From assembly GCF_024713975.1 (NCBI RefSeq), contig NC_091116.1, positions 13,298,986 through 13,362,985 of the forward strand: 64,000 nt of DNA. Reading direction: 5' to 3'. The translations under genes and the position numbers were made by a program. This DNA comes from Paralichthys olivaceus (Eukaryota > Chordata > Actinopteri > Pleuronectiformes > Paralichthyidae). Below are positions 12,419 to 25,600 of this stretch, in pieces. Position 1 is the stretch's first letter, and each line of letters begins with the position of its first letter. A model generated the notes under the pieces. That model worked only from the letters and a program-made list of their open reading frames with translations, was not told where the DNA came from and ran no database searches.

Positions 12419-14689
12419 AGCCGGTGAAATGGCTCATTCACTTTCTGATCACAGCCCGCCACTCTCTCCCTCACACACTCAAACTGACACACTCGCTGCA
12501 CAAACACGCACACACTCGGTCACACACCAGGCTGTCTTCTTCTTCATCGTGTGGTTATTTGCTATTTTCGTCCCTCGCTTCCCCCGATCTTCAGCTCCGA
12601 CAGCTCACTTTGTGATCGCCGTCACCAACCCAGCTCACCAGACTCCATTTTAAAAAAAAAAAAGAGGAGGTTTTTTTTAGGGGCTTGAACGTTTCCTGCA
12701 CAGAAAAGTAGAACAACCCAACGTGCAGTTGTAGTAATCTGGTAAATACAGATACTGTAATCGTACTTCAGAGAGAAACTGTACAAACTGTAGCTGTCGT
12801 TTACTGGAAGACAGTTTTTTTTTCACAGGAACACACAAGCTTGCATCTTCCACACACACACACACACACACTTTCTCTCACACACACAGATTTATGTTCA
12901 GGCAGCACAGAAGGCACGGCCGAGCTGAACCAATCCGCTTTTGTTGACTTGTACCGCTGCCAGCTCTCGCTATGAAGACGTCCCATCGGCCAAATGGTCA
13001 AATACCTGAGACGAGCAGCGGGAGACGCTCAGGTTGAGCTAAAGCTGAGACTACGAGTTTACCCATGAGAGATTTGTCCACAGAGAATAAATAGAATTAA
13101 TATAAATAATTCTAGAAACACAGACGGACGCATATTGAATGTGTTGATAGATGTGCATCAGTGATTTAGTGACATTTACTTTAAAGAGAAAAGAGGGAAA
13201 CAAAACACACGTGATTGTAATGGTACCAAAGAGTTTTTTTTTTCGTCCTCCCTCCGAGCTGAAAATCGCTCTCAGACCGATCGTAAACTCGTCTCCGATA
13301 CAGTTTCCCCGAGCGACCCCAGTGTCTCATCCAGGGATCGATAGCACCACACGCCGCGGCCCTTTACTCACACTTGAGTCTGGCAGGGAGGGATTGCAGC
13401 GAGCCGCCGGGTCAATGGCCGGGTCCTGCTCGGTTGATGGCCGTTCGTTAGAGAGCGGTCGGCGCGGCGGAGTTAACGGTGTCAGGCCTGATACTCCCGC
13501 TGGGCCGCACTCTCCTAATGACCGGCCGATCGATAGCCGTCTGTCCTCGGTACTGACCAATCAAAGTGACGCCTCTTGTTGACACATGGAGCTGGAGAGG
13601 AAGGTTGAGCTGTGTGTAGTAGTGTTGGGTTCACTGATGCATTCAGACTCTGATAAAATATTATTGATTCATTGCTAACAGCAGCATTTACAGTTTGTGT
13701 GTGGGGTTGAGGGGCCGTAAGAACGGAGGAGGAGGAGGAGGAGCTGCGTCTTTATGTCCAACGTGAATGAAAGGCGTTTTTTGAGTAATTATTTTTGTCT
13801 TGCAGTTTATTTTTCATAAAAACAACAACTCTGCATCAGGTTCTGTTTTGTTTCTGTGACAAACTCACCTGAGCCTCTGCTTTGTTTCCCTCTTTTCTCT
13901 TTCGGGGTGAGGTATTTTTATCGGCTCCGTGGGGTTTCTTTCTCTCAACCGCACAGTTTGTGTTTCTGCGTCTCTGTGCTCTTGTCAGATTTTGGCTTTT
14001 CTTATTTTTTTGCAAACAAACCAAACTTAAAAATTATTTATACACAGAAAGGGCCAGGATCTGTTCGGGGAACTGACCCGACCGCGTCGCCTGTGATGCC
14101 GCAAAACGCCAAATCCGTTCCTGGAATCCATCAATCTCCTCGTGGCTGTGCTGCATCATGGTCTGGTGTTAGGGTGAGCCGAGGGATGGGGCAGGAAGTG
14201 GACGAGTAGTGGACATAAAAGAGGATTCAGGCCACGTGGTGGCGGCTACACTGGAGCCTCAGTCCTCTGTGTCTGTCGCTGAGTCGCCCCGTCCGTCCAT
14301 CTGTCCCAGCGCCCTCAAAGGGACGTTTGTCCCGGCACGAGGGTCGTTCAGAACACACACACGCACGCACTCTTCTGACTGGACACATGGACATTCGGTG
14401 ACTCTGAGTGAGGCACTTCAGGAGCACTTTAATCGCCTCGCACGATTAGAGGACTTTGTTTTTAACGTGGAGACTCATCGAGAGACGTTCAGACGACAGA
14501 AGAGACGGAGAGCGAAGATTCCACTGATCTGGTTTTATTGTGAAGTCGATTACATCAACGTCAGCTTTTCATCCGCAAAAGAGAACTTTTACTTTTTGAT
14601 GCAGCATTTTTTTCATTTAGATTTTTTTAAAAGTTAAATTAATTTTTCACACAAAGCACAACAGCAGTCGCCAAATGTGGAGAAACCTG

Positions 14690-14830
14690 AACACGTAGAA
14701 TATAAGATACTCGGCAGAGACAAACAGTAAAGACAAGTCATACTTTTCCAGAAAGGATAAAAAGACGAAAAATGTACCAGAGTAAAAGTAAAAGTACTCA
14801 TCATTCACTGTACAGCATGTGAACAGTATG
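14690..14830. repeat. Possible remnant of a teleost interspersed repeat
   Basis: The stretch contains AGTAAAAGTAAAAGTACTC-like sequence, a word I associate with a common, degraded teleost DNA-transposon-like repeat. No terminal inverted repeats or target duplication are visible. Confidence 0.25.
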
Positions 14831-15329
14831 TACACTGTGTATTTTGTTTAATACAAGAATAATACAAACTCTCGTATTAATACAAATGCAGATGAAAATA
14901 AATCTGAACTCGTGTCACATAGGAGATTATCCGGGTCGGCAGGAACGTGTTTTTGTTTCCAGAGCTTCAACCCTGTAGCCAAAAGTTCTACTTCTTCCAC
15001 GTGTGCGGCTCCTCTTCCAGTTTCACGTCCGTCACGTGTTAGAAAACCTCGTCGACACGTTATTCCCCGTTTGAACGTTTTTTACGAACCACAAGGTTTT
15101 TTAAAAAAAATAACGATGTAGAAAACTTGCAGTTACATAAAATGCTAAGTCCCGCCTCGGCTCTGCCAGAATACCTCCAGAAACCGAGCGTCTGAGAGGA
15201 GCCGGAGTATTTTCACTGTGAGACGTGACAATGTGACATCACGCTGAGGGGAAATCAGCACGAGCAGATATATACTCGAGAAAGAAAAAAAAAAAATCTA
15301 CCGCCTCTATCCCTGAGCTCCGCTGACAA

Positions 15330-15580
15330 AAATGCTTTAGGTGCTGAGGATTATGGATTAATCTATAATAACTAGTGAAGGGAAAGAGAAAAGGAGAGAG
15401 GGGGGAAAAAAGAGAAAGAGTCTCCGGAGCCTGGAGTCTATAAAACCACCAGGAGAAATCCTGCCTCATCATCTAACGCTCCCGCTAATATTCCCAAATT
15501 ATATCATTTAGACCTGTATCAGCTCCGCAGAATTAATCATCATTTCTCTGACACTGGCCGTCCCCAGAGTTCATTACATA
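15330..15580. promoter_or_regulatory. Weak candidate non-coding regulatory block
   Basis: Several homeodomain-like cores (GATTAATC, GAATTAATCATC, GCTAATATT) occur in non-repetitive sequence between an A-rich tract and a TTC repeat. No alignment is available, so this is only a compositional call. Confidence 0.22.
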
Positions 15581-15625
15581 AACCACATCTCCTCCTCTGC
15601 TTCCTACAACTTGTACACATCCACT

Positions 15626-15657
15626 TTCTTCTTCTTCTTCTTCTTCTTCTTCTTCTT
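15626..15657. repeat. (TTC)n microsatellite
   Basis: About eleven TTC units. GAA/TTC tracts can form triplexes. Confidence 0.95.
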
Positions 15658-16597
15658 GGTCCCCTCACCCAGCCCCACCCCTCCGCTCCCTGATAATCTG
15701 TTTATCCGTAAGTGTCACATTACATTTGCAAAGCAGCTGGGGGGACCAGTGCCACCGTGTACGGAGGGGCTCGAGTGTGATTACCCGGCCTCATATTTGG
15801 CGCTCGCACTCACACTTTGATCTGAACTGTCTTCATAATCACTTCAAAAAGTCTTCCTGAGAGCGTGAGGGCTTTACAAATGGGCTTCCACACACACACA
15901 CACACACACACACACTGCTGCACTCTTATTCTCTCTCTCGCCGAGTGTGTGTGTGCTCTGTATTTCTACTTTTGCATGTGTGTGTGTGTGTGTGATTGTC
16001 CTCTGTCCCTGCTGTTGTCCATTTGTCTGTTTGCTCCACTTTAAATTAATTAGCTCCACCATGTTTTCATTTCGTTTTTCTGATATTTAAGCAAAAGCTA
16101 AAAGATTGGATTTCTACATTTTGGTGCAGATCCAGGATTGTTTTCACTTTCTCTAATATTTTTTCTTTTTGATATTTTTCTCTGAGAATCGTTCGTGGAT
16201 CTGAAAAACGATCACACATGATATTTACAAATGTGCAGAATAAGTTGAAAGATGGAGACGGTTGGACTTGGCCTCGGTACCGAGTGACGTTCCAGTTCTG
16301 TGTTTCTGTGTCTAATTGTTTTATTGGATTTTATTCTATTTATGTTTTTGGGGTAATCCGTCCGTCCATCAGTTTGTCTCCATCCTTTTGATTCAGATAA
16401 ACTTTATTGATACGACTGAGTCCCGTCACTTCGGTGCCTTGCTCTCCCTCTGTGATGGATCTGATTATCTCAGCAGCTACATGTGTCTCACTCCGAGTGT
16501 TTCTACCATCAGGTCCAGAAGACGAACAGAACGTTTCAGCATATTTCTAATATCCTGCCCCCGATGTGTCTCGCTGTCTCTCCTCAGTCCCACCTGA

Positions 16598-16634
<37 letters not shown>

Positions 16635-16871
16635 GTGGATGGATGGATGGAGGCGGAAGCAGAAACGGTGGCACCTACTCCTCCCCCTCCTCCCCCCTTC
16701 GTTGTGTGCTTCAACAATAGCATTTGCATATTTTTATACTCTCTCTCTCTCTCTCTCTCTCTCTCAAAGAAAACAGCCTGAAGCGTGAATACTCCAGCAG
16801 CGGGCGTGCAGAGGAAAAAAACGGAAGCTGGGGAGACGGCGTGTCCGCTTTTGCTGGGGGAGAGAGACAGT

Positions 16872-16913
<42 letters not shown>

Positions 16914-17059
16914 CGTGGCCCTTACCTCCAGAGGTTGAGCATCAATGGGAGGACTCTGGGAGGAGCGGGTGTGTCACTGGAGGACCGAAGGAAAAACAGA
17001 GACAACCATTAGAATTAGATTTGTGACTGAAGCATCATGAATCTGCATGTGAGGAGAGT

Positions 17060-17400
17060 AGCTGAGTACGTTTACTCCAGAACAGGTAGTAGAAGTATTT
17101 TTACGCACTTTGTACTCCGCTAATATAAGTTTGACTCAGATCCCAGGCTGAGGAAACGTACTTGTGACAGCAGCAGATACTGAGCGGACACAAGAGCAAG
17201 TAAAAGTACAAAATAATATAAAAATAGACAAAATAAAACACAAAACAAAATACACACGGTCCACTACAGATTCTTTTAAGGCTAATAGAAGTTTTATGAA
17301 ATACTTAAAAAGTAAAATACACACTGTACTGATGTGAAATAACATGATCAAATATAGCCTGAAGTATTTTAGTTGTAGTACTTTCAATACATTATGCTGC
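17060..17400. repeat. Possible remnant of the same teleost repeat type
   Basis: AAGTAAAAGTAC near 17,200 and TAGTTGTAGTACTTTCAATAC near 17,370 resemble arms of the repeat described at 14.7 kb. The ends are not identifiable. Confidence 0.25.
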
Positions 17401-19616
17401 AGTTTCTTAAGTGACTTTTTGAATTCACGGTTTAAACTTAATTATCGATAAAATAAGTCTGATCAGTTTCCTTTTCTCCGTCTCGTTGGTTTTTCTGTGA
17501 CTCAGCAGAATTTTTTTGTGATTTCGCAGATTGAACATGTTTGCGTAACTTCTTTTTTTATTGTCCACTGTGAAATTAACCTTTTTTCACTTTACTGTAA
17601 AACAACTAGAATCATCTCTGCGTCGTCCAAACTCAACCAGAAATAATGATCCAGTCATATATTTCCATCACCGTCCAGCGAAAACCACATATTGACTCTG
17701 AGTTTTCCAGATTATCCGAGCGTGGTTTTTCGGGTTTGAGAAAAAATGTTCTACTTCTTAAGCTAAATAAAAAAAAAACGTGCTGCCAGAATTTGCCATT
17801 TTACAGATTTTATAACATCTAATCTTCGAGAACTCTGATTGAAGCCGCTCCTCTTTTGCTTTTTATATTTATAGGTTATTCTGTTGTTTTGTGACTCAAG
17901 TGAAAGCTCTGATTACGTCCACCAGTCAAACTTCATCTCATCATCTGTGACATTTCCAGTGTCTGTTCTCTGTGAGTCTCTGTTCGAGCCACTCACTCCA
18001 ACGTTTGTCTGAACCCAGCTGCCTGGTTTTCTGTATTTTGGGGCCTTTTTTCGTAGCAAGTTCATGCAAAGCTTTTCCGTTCGCTCGCTCCAGACTGTTC
18101 TGCTCTGTGTCTGGCAGCTCTGCACCGGGGAACATGATGTGTTTTCTGTTTGTTTGGAGAAAGCAGCAGAAGAAGAAGAACTGGTGGCAATAGAACAGAG
18201 ACGTTAATGAGACGTGGAATAAATTCGGCAAAGAAACTCTCACCTCAAAAGACAGAGATAAATAATACTTTGTATTATATTGAGTTAAAATGGCCACTTG
18301 ATGGTCAATAGTTTAAGTTCAATTGAATCTGAACTTAAATCAACATTTTTCTGACTGGAGTCTGGTTCATAGCAACAAAAAAGTGACTCAGCTTGAGACT
18401 AGCTGGTTTCTGTGGTCGCGTACGTTTCCAGATGAGCGTGTGAATCAGAGTCTAAATAAAGATTACGTCATTGCTCGAGACTTAAATTGTGCGAAAACAC
18501 AAATCTGAGCTTTGAAAAAAATATGCACGGAAGCATAATTCAGCTGAGAACAGACTTTTAAACATGAGACGGTGGATCTCGGCTGTGACATCGACTCCTG
18601 TGGGTTCATTTTATCTGCAGCCAGATTCCTGCGAGAACAGCGTTATGTAACGGTGTCACTCTGCGTCTCGGCTGCAGGAGAACACACAGGCTGGATAAAT
18701 GTGGGCTAAACTAGGGTTTCTGTGACAGACACTGACGGTGCATCGAGACGTGCGTGAGACATTGTTGGGGGGATTTGTGTTTGTGGACCACTAATCCGAA
18801 AAGGTCCACGACAAACACAGAATTTTAAACCCCACCCCCCACCCCAGCCGCAGGCGTAACCGCCGAGAATTGGCCATGCTTTGCTAAGCTTTCGTCTCAC
18901 ACCTACAATATGAAGGTTACGGTCTGAGAATAACAAGACGCGCGGCGCTGTGCGGAGGAGAGAGAACGACGTGCTGCATGTAATTTCATTTTACATGACA
19001 CCCTGCATTATCTCAAGTTCACTCGCACAAAGGAGGCGTCCCTGTGGAAGACCTCGATTTGGAGGTTGTGGGAACATAATACCAGCTCTCAGTCTTTTTC
19101 TCCCGCTCCGACAATGGAGACATCCACACGAGCACCGACGCTGTATTGAGACAACGTATATTAATACCAGCATGTGCGGAGCCATATGTTTTGCGCTGAA
19201 AAGTCAGAAAAATGTGTGTTGTCCCAGAACTGACGACACATGACGTGTTGGATGTGACACTTCTTCTCAGGCAGTGTGAGAAATGCTCTGAAAAAATGTG
19301 AAAAGTATTTATATCGAGACAGAAAAACCTGAATCCTCTCGAGAAACAAACCCTGTTAGTCGTTTTGAAAGAAAACACATATATTCAGCACACATGTTCA
19401 GTCACACTTCCTGGAATGACGACCTGCCAAAGGCTGAGAGGGAGATTTGATGTGACAGTCCATGCTGAGTCAATTTTCCAACATGGCTGAACAACAAAGT
19501 TCTTTTGTGCTCTTCTCTGTGCTGCATTAATTCTCATGGCTGGTTTCGAGCTAATAATTCCCTTTCAGAGTGAAAAAACCAAAAGCAGAGGAAAGAGTAG
19601 AATAAGAGCGAGTCGT

Positions 19617-19666
19617 CCTTCCTTCCTTCCTTCCTTCCTTCCTTCCTTCCTTCCTTCCTTCCTTCC
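19617..19666. repeat. (CCTT)n tetranucleotide repeat
   Basis: About 12.5 perfect CCTT units. Confidence 0.95.
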
Positions 19667-20841
19667 CTGACTGTGACATGCACTACTTCCTCTCTCAGGC
19701 CTGCTGGTGAGTAATGTGCGCTGGGTGTGAGCTCAGAGGGGTCGACGGCCAGCGTGCACTCCCCCCTCAAAGCCGCTTTTGTGATGCTGCTGGCTTCAAC
19801 GCTCACACCAGGCCTGGGTGAGGAAGGAGGGAGGGAGGAGGAGCTGGCAGCTGAAGCCGAGTGTGTGTCTGTGTGTGTGTGTGTGTGTGTGTGGATAGAA
19901 TAATCGTACGACTATGTCAGGTGTCTCTGCTCCAGACTAAGTCGAGGAGTGAAAAGGTCACGAATAAATGTTTTAACGACTCGTGTGAGCGGGAGGAGCT
20001 GCGGCAGCGCGCATTAGAAAAAACACAATTCATAATTTAACGTGAAAGGTGGCGACTTCAAATGTTTAGGTAACATGTGGTTGAGTCTTTAACCTGCTCA
20101 GAGCAAACCAACGGGCGAATTTATCATTTAGAAACCTGCGGATTTAACATGGAAACTCGTTGCAGGCTCGTTTTATAGTAAAATAAAATGCACAAAGGCA
20201 TAAAAGTACATCTAATCATTACAACAATACATAGACAGAGACGTGTCAAGTAAAAACACGAAAACTAAACACATACAAACAATATTAAATGCAACAACTT
20301 TACATGTTTAGTGTCTAATAATCCTTGTTTTAATAGAATGAAAGAGTTAATTGATGTTCGTCCAGATGTTTCTGCTGCTCGATAAGAAGAAAAAGATAAT
20401 TTCGTAAAAAACACTGTGATAGCTTCTAAATTCATAACAACCTCAAAAACTGTACGATATCAATAAAATACAAAAAACCATGACCTCGAATCATCAAGAG
20501 CTAAGGGACGGCGTAAAACGATCACATGACCCAGAAAGAAAAAGTTTTTAAAATGGGTTTTTTATCTGATATGAGGAAAAGATCCCCAAGAGTCAAAACC
20601 TGGAGTTCTACGATATGTAAAACCTTAAAGACGCCAACTTAGTTTTTATTAAAATTATAAAACTAAAGGTTGAAATAAAAGTATTAATAAAAGTATTGTC
20701 TGAAGACCGTCACGGTCACAAACCCGGCTGATCTGTGTGGGTGTGGTTTGACCACATGTCGGTGACTGTGGTCTGGAAAACCAGTGAGAGGAACGCAGGA
20801 AGAAAAAAATCCAGAAATGTCTCGTGTTAAATCGAGCAGAG

Positions 20842-20874
20842 GAAGAAGAAGAAGAAGAAGAAGAAGAAGAAGAA
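20842..20874. repeat. (GAA)n microsatellite
   Basis: About eleven GAA units. Confidence 0.92.
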
Positions 20875-21150
20875 TTTTTGCTGCAGGATCCAAAAACTCA
20901 AACTGGAGTCAAAGTGTTTAAAAAGTAAGAAATGATGACGTTTATGTCAAATCTGATTATCACTGGAAATAACACGAGGACCAACGCTTCAGTGTGTAAC
21001 GGCATAATCATGTGTTCACATCCGAACACCTCCAGTACATCACCTTAATACCCCCCCCCCCCCCCGCTGCTGCTGCTGCTGATGTGGCCGCATGTTTGTA
21101 CGTCATCCAATCGGTGTGTGTCTGAATGTGTGTGTGTGTGTTGCCCACGG

Positions 21151-21181
21151 AGGGGGAGGAGGGGGAGGAGGGGGAGGAGGG
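21151..21181. repeat. G-rich 9-mer tandem array
   Basis: Three to four copies of AGGGGGAGG give at least four runs of three or more G separated by short loops, which meets the usual G-quadruplex pattern on the + strand. Confidence 0.8.
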
Positions 21182-22329
21182 CGAGTCATCTACAAGATGT
21201 ATGTAAACCCATTTCCAAACAAATGGGCCTGACTGCACGGCAACGGCGAGAGGTGCCATAAGCGTCCGGCGTGCATAATGCCCGCATGAATCAAGACTTC
21301 CGGGGCCGCGGAACGTGACCACACAAGCTCTCGTGTGAAAAGCACACGTCAGCCGCGCGCACATGTCATCAACCACAGCTCCGAAGCCGAGACACTCATC
21401 ATTATCGTACGCGCCTTGAACCCACAGCTGGCTCGCCACGCTCAGCCCATCTTGTTTATGCGTGTGTGATGGAGACGTAATTCAATATAATACGTGCATT
21501 ACGTAATAGAGGGGTGTCAACGTGTGGCCTGAGGACCCACAGGGGCCGTGTGGGGACTTTTAAAAGACGTGTTTGACAGGTTTTTACATCAACAGTTGGA
21601 TTCAAATGGATTTCTCTCCAGTTTCTTGCCTCGTGTGAGTGAATGGAAGAAGAAATCAGTCCAGAGCTCCGACATAAAAGAAACATGGCTTCCAGTGACG
21701 TGAAGTGTTAGCGAAGCTTGTCAGGGTGTTAAATCTGATCTCGGTTACTTAAAACATTAAGTGTAGCTGTAAAATAAACCCTGAAACCCGTAAAACACAG
21801 AAAGGCTGTCCGCCACTTTGCTGTTACGGAGTTAACTTAACTCTACGCTCTGGTCAACCTGCACTGGTCCCATCACAGCTGTACGTTTGCTGCTCGCTTG
21901 CAAAGCATCATGGATCATCAGACGGACGTGGGTTCGTCATGGCAACAGTCTGCGCCGTCTGTCTCTTTGTACACGTCACACCTCCACACGTGTGTGTGTG
22001 TGTGTGTTATCATCGCTGTGTAAACTCTGCAGCATTTTCTACGCAACACACTCAGAAGTCACATGAGCAGCCGCTGCAAGTACAACACACACTTACACAC
22101 TCGGTGTGTGTGTGTGTCGTACGCCACGCAGCCCGGCGGCCTTCACCCCGAGAGGCCTGGCTCAGAGTCAGGGCCCCGCCGGCAACTCCGGCTACCCCTC
22201 AGCTCAAACATGGCAGCGACAGTGTGTGTGTGTGTGTGTGTGTGTTTGTGGGGGGGGGGGGGGGGCAGCAACGAGGTCATCATTTATCCCTGATTGGGAC
22301 GGAGGCGCTCGTGTAGGATTTGCCCATAA

Positions 22330-22600
22330 AGACGAGGAGACGACATTTCCTGCCCGTTTCCCTCATGAATATCAGAGACGGCGGCGGCGCCACCACAGCA
22401 ACACATGCGGGAAAATTACAGCCCTATTATTTTATTTGCATTACCTGTAACAGGCAGCATGTCGGCTGCTGTATTTATTGCCTTATCAGCGGCGGCGTGG
22501 CTGTAAACATTCTCAGATTTATTAGCCAAGCGGCTTTGCCCCAAACATCACACGTAATTACTGAGCAAATAGAGCAAAGACGTATCTGGAATTATTTTTT
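22330..22600. promoter_or_regulatory. Candidate conserved non-coding element
   Basis: A clean non-repetitive stretch with an octamer ATTTGCAT at 22434-22441, followed by ATTGCCTTATC and the homeodomain-like ACGTAATTACT near 22,555. It is flanked by poly-G runs, so it stands out as sequence that has resisted repeat expansion. No coding potential. Confidence 0.42.
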
Positions 22601-22869
22601 TTGTTGTTTCCTCGACTTTGCGGGCTTTGCGATGGATTGACCAGACTTAGGGGGGGGGGGTGTTTCCTGCCGCTGCCTCGGACCCAGACGTGTCTGCAGC
22701 CTCGACAGGGAATCAGAGTGGCTGTTATTTCTACGGCTTTATATCCAGAGTCGCTGCTATCGGAGATGTGGTTAGCGCTGGGGTTTTTTTTTTCTCTACC
22801 TGAGCGCCTGCTTCCATCCAATTATGTTGTTTGTCTTCTCAAAGGCCTCTATACCTCGAGCTTTGTAGA

Positions 22870-22889
22870 CCCCCCCCCCCCCCCCCCCC
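22870..22889. repeat. Poly-C tract
   Basis: 20 consecutive C, then G and seven more C. Confidence 0.95.
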
Positions 22890-23039
22890 GCCCCCCCGTG
22901 CTCCTGCACACACTGTGTTTCACAAAGTTAGACAGAACTAGATCCATTAAGTTGGTGAAATGAGCAAAATAAATAAAAAAAAGTGCAGCAGAGGGTTACC
23001 CTAGGTGCGCCCGTTCTTCTGTTATCCAATTTTACTGGG

Positions 23040-23400
23040 ATTTGGAGTGATTTGCGCCTGGTTCCCCGAGGGAAATAAATACTTTGATTAATGTAATCCT
23101 GGGCAGGGAGGTGCCACACAATCCCACCGCCCCCCCCCCCCCCCCTTGTATCCTCGGGGAACGCCACTGTTTAACAAACAAAAACAAAAAGCGACGACTA
23201 TGGAGAGACGAGCGGCGGCGGCGGATACAAACCAGGCGGTCGCACACTTCTATAGATTTGATTTCCTGCGGATTTAGTTTATTTATTAATTACTCTGCTT
23301 AATAACACTATCATTCTTGATTAGCATGTGTGATGCAGAGTAACAGAATAGAAAAATACCAACGTGTCCGTCTGCTGATTTGCATACACAATAACACCGG
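23040..23400. promoter_or_regulatory. Candidate conserved non-coding element
   Basis: Contains TACTTTGATTAATGTAATCC near 23,080, ATTTATTAATTACTCTGC near 23,280, TTGATTAGCATGTGTGATGC near 23,315 and an octamer ATTTGCAT at 23378-23385. It is interrupted by a C-run at about 23130 and ends against the 39-base G-run at 23421. Confidence 0.4.
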
Positions 23401-23417
23401 TTTGTTTTGATGCTGCT

Positions 23418-23420
<3 letters not shown>

Positions 23421-23459
<39 letters not shown>
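23421..23459. repeat. Poly-G tract
   Basis: 39 consecutive G, the longest homopolymer in the window. Its exact length is likely uncertain in any assembly. Confidence 0.95.
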
Positions 23460-23460
<1 letters not shown>

Positions 23461-23496
23461 GCTCAGGCATGTGTGTCCATGCTGATGTGGTTTACG

Positions 23497-23529
<33 letters not shown>

Positions 23530-23999
23530 AGAAGGGATGTGGCACTACAACACTATCAACACTACCAACACAAGTAAGGGATGGGGGTGGGATGAAGCTG
23601 AAGACTGACACACACACACACACACACCTTCCTCTCTCTCTCTCCACTCTTTCACTCAGAAGCTGCACTTCATTCTATCTTTGCCCTCCCCCCCCTCTCT
23701 CTCTCTCTCCAGTGTGTGTGTGTGTGTGTGTGTTTACATCATCAGGCCTCACAGACAAATCTTTTCCTCCTTATTTTACGTTCTGAAACCAAACAAACTC
23801 CCGTCTCTGCAACTTTGGACGTTTATTTTCAAATTAAAATCTGTTTGACTTGTATGTTCAGACAACACTTTAATCTGTTGCTCGTTCTGGGTCCACAAAT
23901 AAAAACACAATTTATCTTCTCTAATTAAAACACCTCTTTTTTTTTTTGCCCCATTTCTAACTGAATTGATAAAATAAATATATTTCAGCCAATTGAATT

Positions 24000-25600
24000 G
24001 ATGCCATAACACACACATGGAAGAAATGACTCACCCAAAGCATGCAACGTTTTCTTCCTCCACCACTGAGCCCAGCTTCGGGCCAAATTATGACATCCTG
24101 ATAGATTTCCAATACCAAATCAATACAGGCTGTGTCTGAGCCATGAGTCACGATGCGGTGATCTCTCTCATGTAATCTTTACCTGCACGTCGGCCCATTC
24201 ACACACTCAGAAGAATGAGAGGTGCATGTGTACATCTGTATTAATAGAATATTAATAAAGTGCCTCAGTCTCGTTTGAATGGGTTAAGAAAAAAAATCCC
24301 ATTCATGTCTGAAATTGGAGGCACGTTTAATGCTCGATATTCAGTGAAGCCCATTTAATTAACGCTATAGTAGCTACATTATCATTTAAGTGCCCAGAGT
24401 TGGACCCAGCTTTAAATCAACGGTGCTGGTGACGTGAGACACACTCAGCGTATGTCGTCTCGGATTAGTGACTGGACCCAGGCGCATGGAAATAAATTAC
24501 GCAGCGCTATGGGCAACTTAAAGTGCGGCTGTAATTAAAAGAGGCAGGAATTGCGTCAATTTAATCTGAATATTGTGCGCAAGGCTGCGGCGGGTTCGTC
24601 CTGCGCCCTGTGTGAGGTTGCACATAAATAAAAAAGTGTCAGCTGTCAGGAGTTTATGGAGGCTGGAGAAAGTGGAGTCCAAGTGATGAGAGCACGAGGG
24701 TGTTTTATGGGGGACAGAGGATGGATTAACGTGCTGCGTAAATTGATTTTTCTGTTCCTATTGGTGTTTTAGTCTCCCCACTGAAAGCCCATCATGTTTT
24801 TATATTTTCCTCTAAAACTTTAAAAAAGAAATCTGCTTTATCAGCTCGCATCAGAAACACGTGACAGTGTGTGTGTGTGCGTGAGAGATATTCTGCGGGT
24901 TCATGATAAATTAGACAATCTGCTCCTGGAGGAATAAATAAATGGCCTCCTGCTCCCAATAACCGTCATAGTTGCACCGTGACAGAATGGGTGCGTAATG
25001 CGTAATAACGCACAGTGCTGCTACTGCTGCTGCTGATGATGACGATGATGAAGAACAACGCTGCATGGTGCAACACTAAGCGGCCGGTCAAGCATGCAGA
25101 GGAATTGCAATGCACTAATTCCCGCGATGATTCATGGCTCCTGCCCGGCCCCTCGTTTGTTGATAATTCTCGGAGTCATATGTTTCCACAAAGACCTGCT
25201 GGCTCAGACTTATGGCTTATAGGCTCCTGCAGATGGCTACTGGCTTCAAAACAAATCACTGGCTATTTGCATATCAACGAGGGCTGTCATTGATCAATAC
25301 AGGGAGAGCTCTGCAGCATGTGTGGAAAAAAAAAATAATAATGTGAAGAAGAAAATGTGAAAACCCGTCTTTAACATTTTTGCGTAATTGAAAGAAGGTG
25401 TTTTTAAATCGAGGGATGAACCAGGATATAGTCGGAGCCCGTGGTAACATAGTTCTTCTGCAGGAGCATGAATTAGTATTAGCATATCATCGCTGCTCTA
25501 TTTATCAAACAGCTTAAGTGCAGCCCCGGTGCATGACACTGTTCTGTCTTTACGGGCCTCTGGATGTCTGTCCCCATTCAGTCACTTCCCTCCTCTAACC
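24000..25600. promoter_or_regulatory. Cluster of candidate conserved non-coding elements
   Basis: About 1.6 kb almost free of simple repeats, with many paired TAAT cores (for example CCATTTAATTAACGC near 24,352), GGCTGTAATTAAAAGAGGC near 24,528, an octamer at 25265-25272, and the start of the TTACGCA motif cluster. There is no coding frame. Conservation is inferred from composition only. Confidence 0.42.

Larger units (their letters stand above)
8251..22329. other. Gene-free interval: microsatellites, old repeat remnants, unremarkable AT-rich DNA
   Basis: No supported gene. It contains many simple repeats (GA at 12385-12417, TTC at 15626-15657, CT at 16601-16631 and 16739-16765, CA at 16875-16912, TTCC at 19617-19666, GAA at 20842-20874) and a G-rich 9-mer array at 21151-21181. 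Long frames across these tracts are repeat artefacts. One TAAT-rich block near 15.3-15.6 kb could be regulatory. Two stretches (14.69-14.83 and 17.06-17.40 kb) look like teleost repeat remnants. Confidence 0.55.

Noticed and set aside
16385..16430. AAACTTTATTGAT-type word resembling the 3' end of fish L2/Rex elements
   Set aside because: The match is too short and the expected following sequence is absent.
16547..16909. Overlapping frames on both strands over CT and CA repeats
   Set aside because: They arise from three simple repeats within 350 bp that lack stop codons in several frames.
20130..20700. AT-rich stretch suspected to be a 3' fragment of a LINE
   Set aside because: No recognisable reverse-transcriptase remnant, tail repeat or target duplication; composition alone is not enough.
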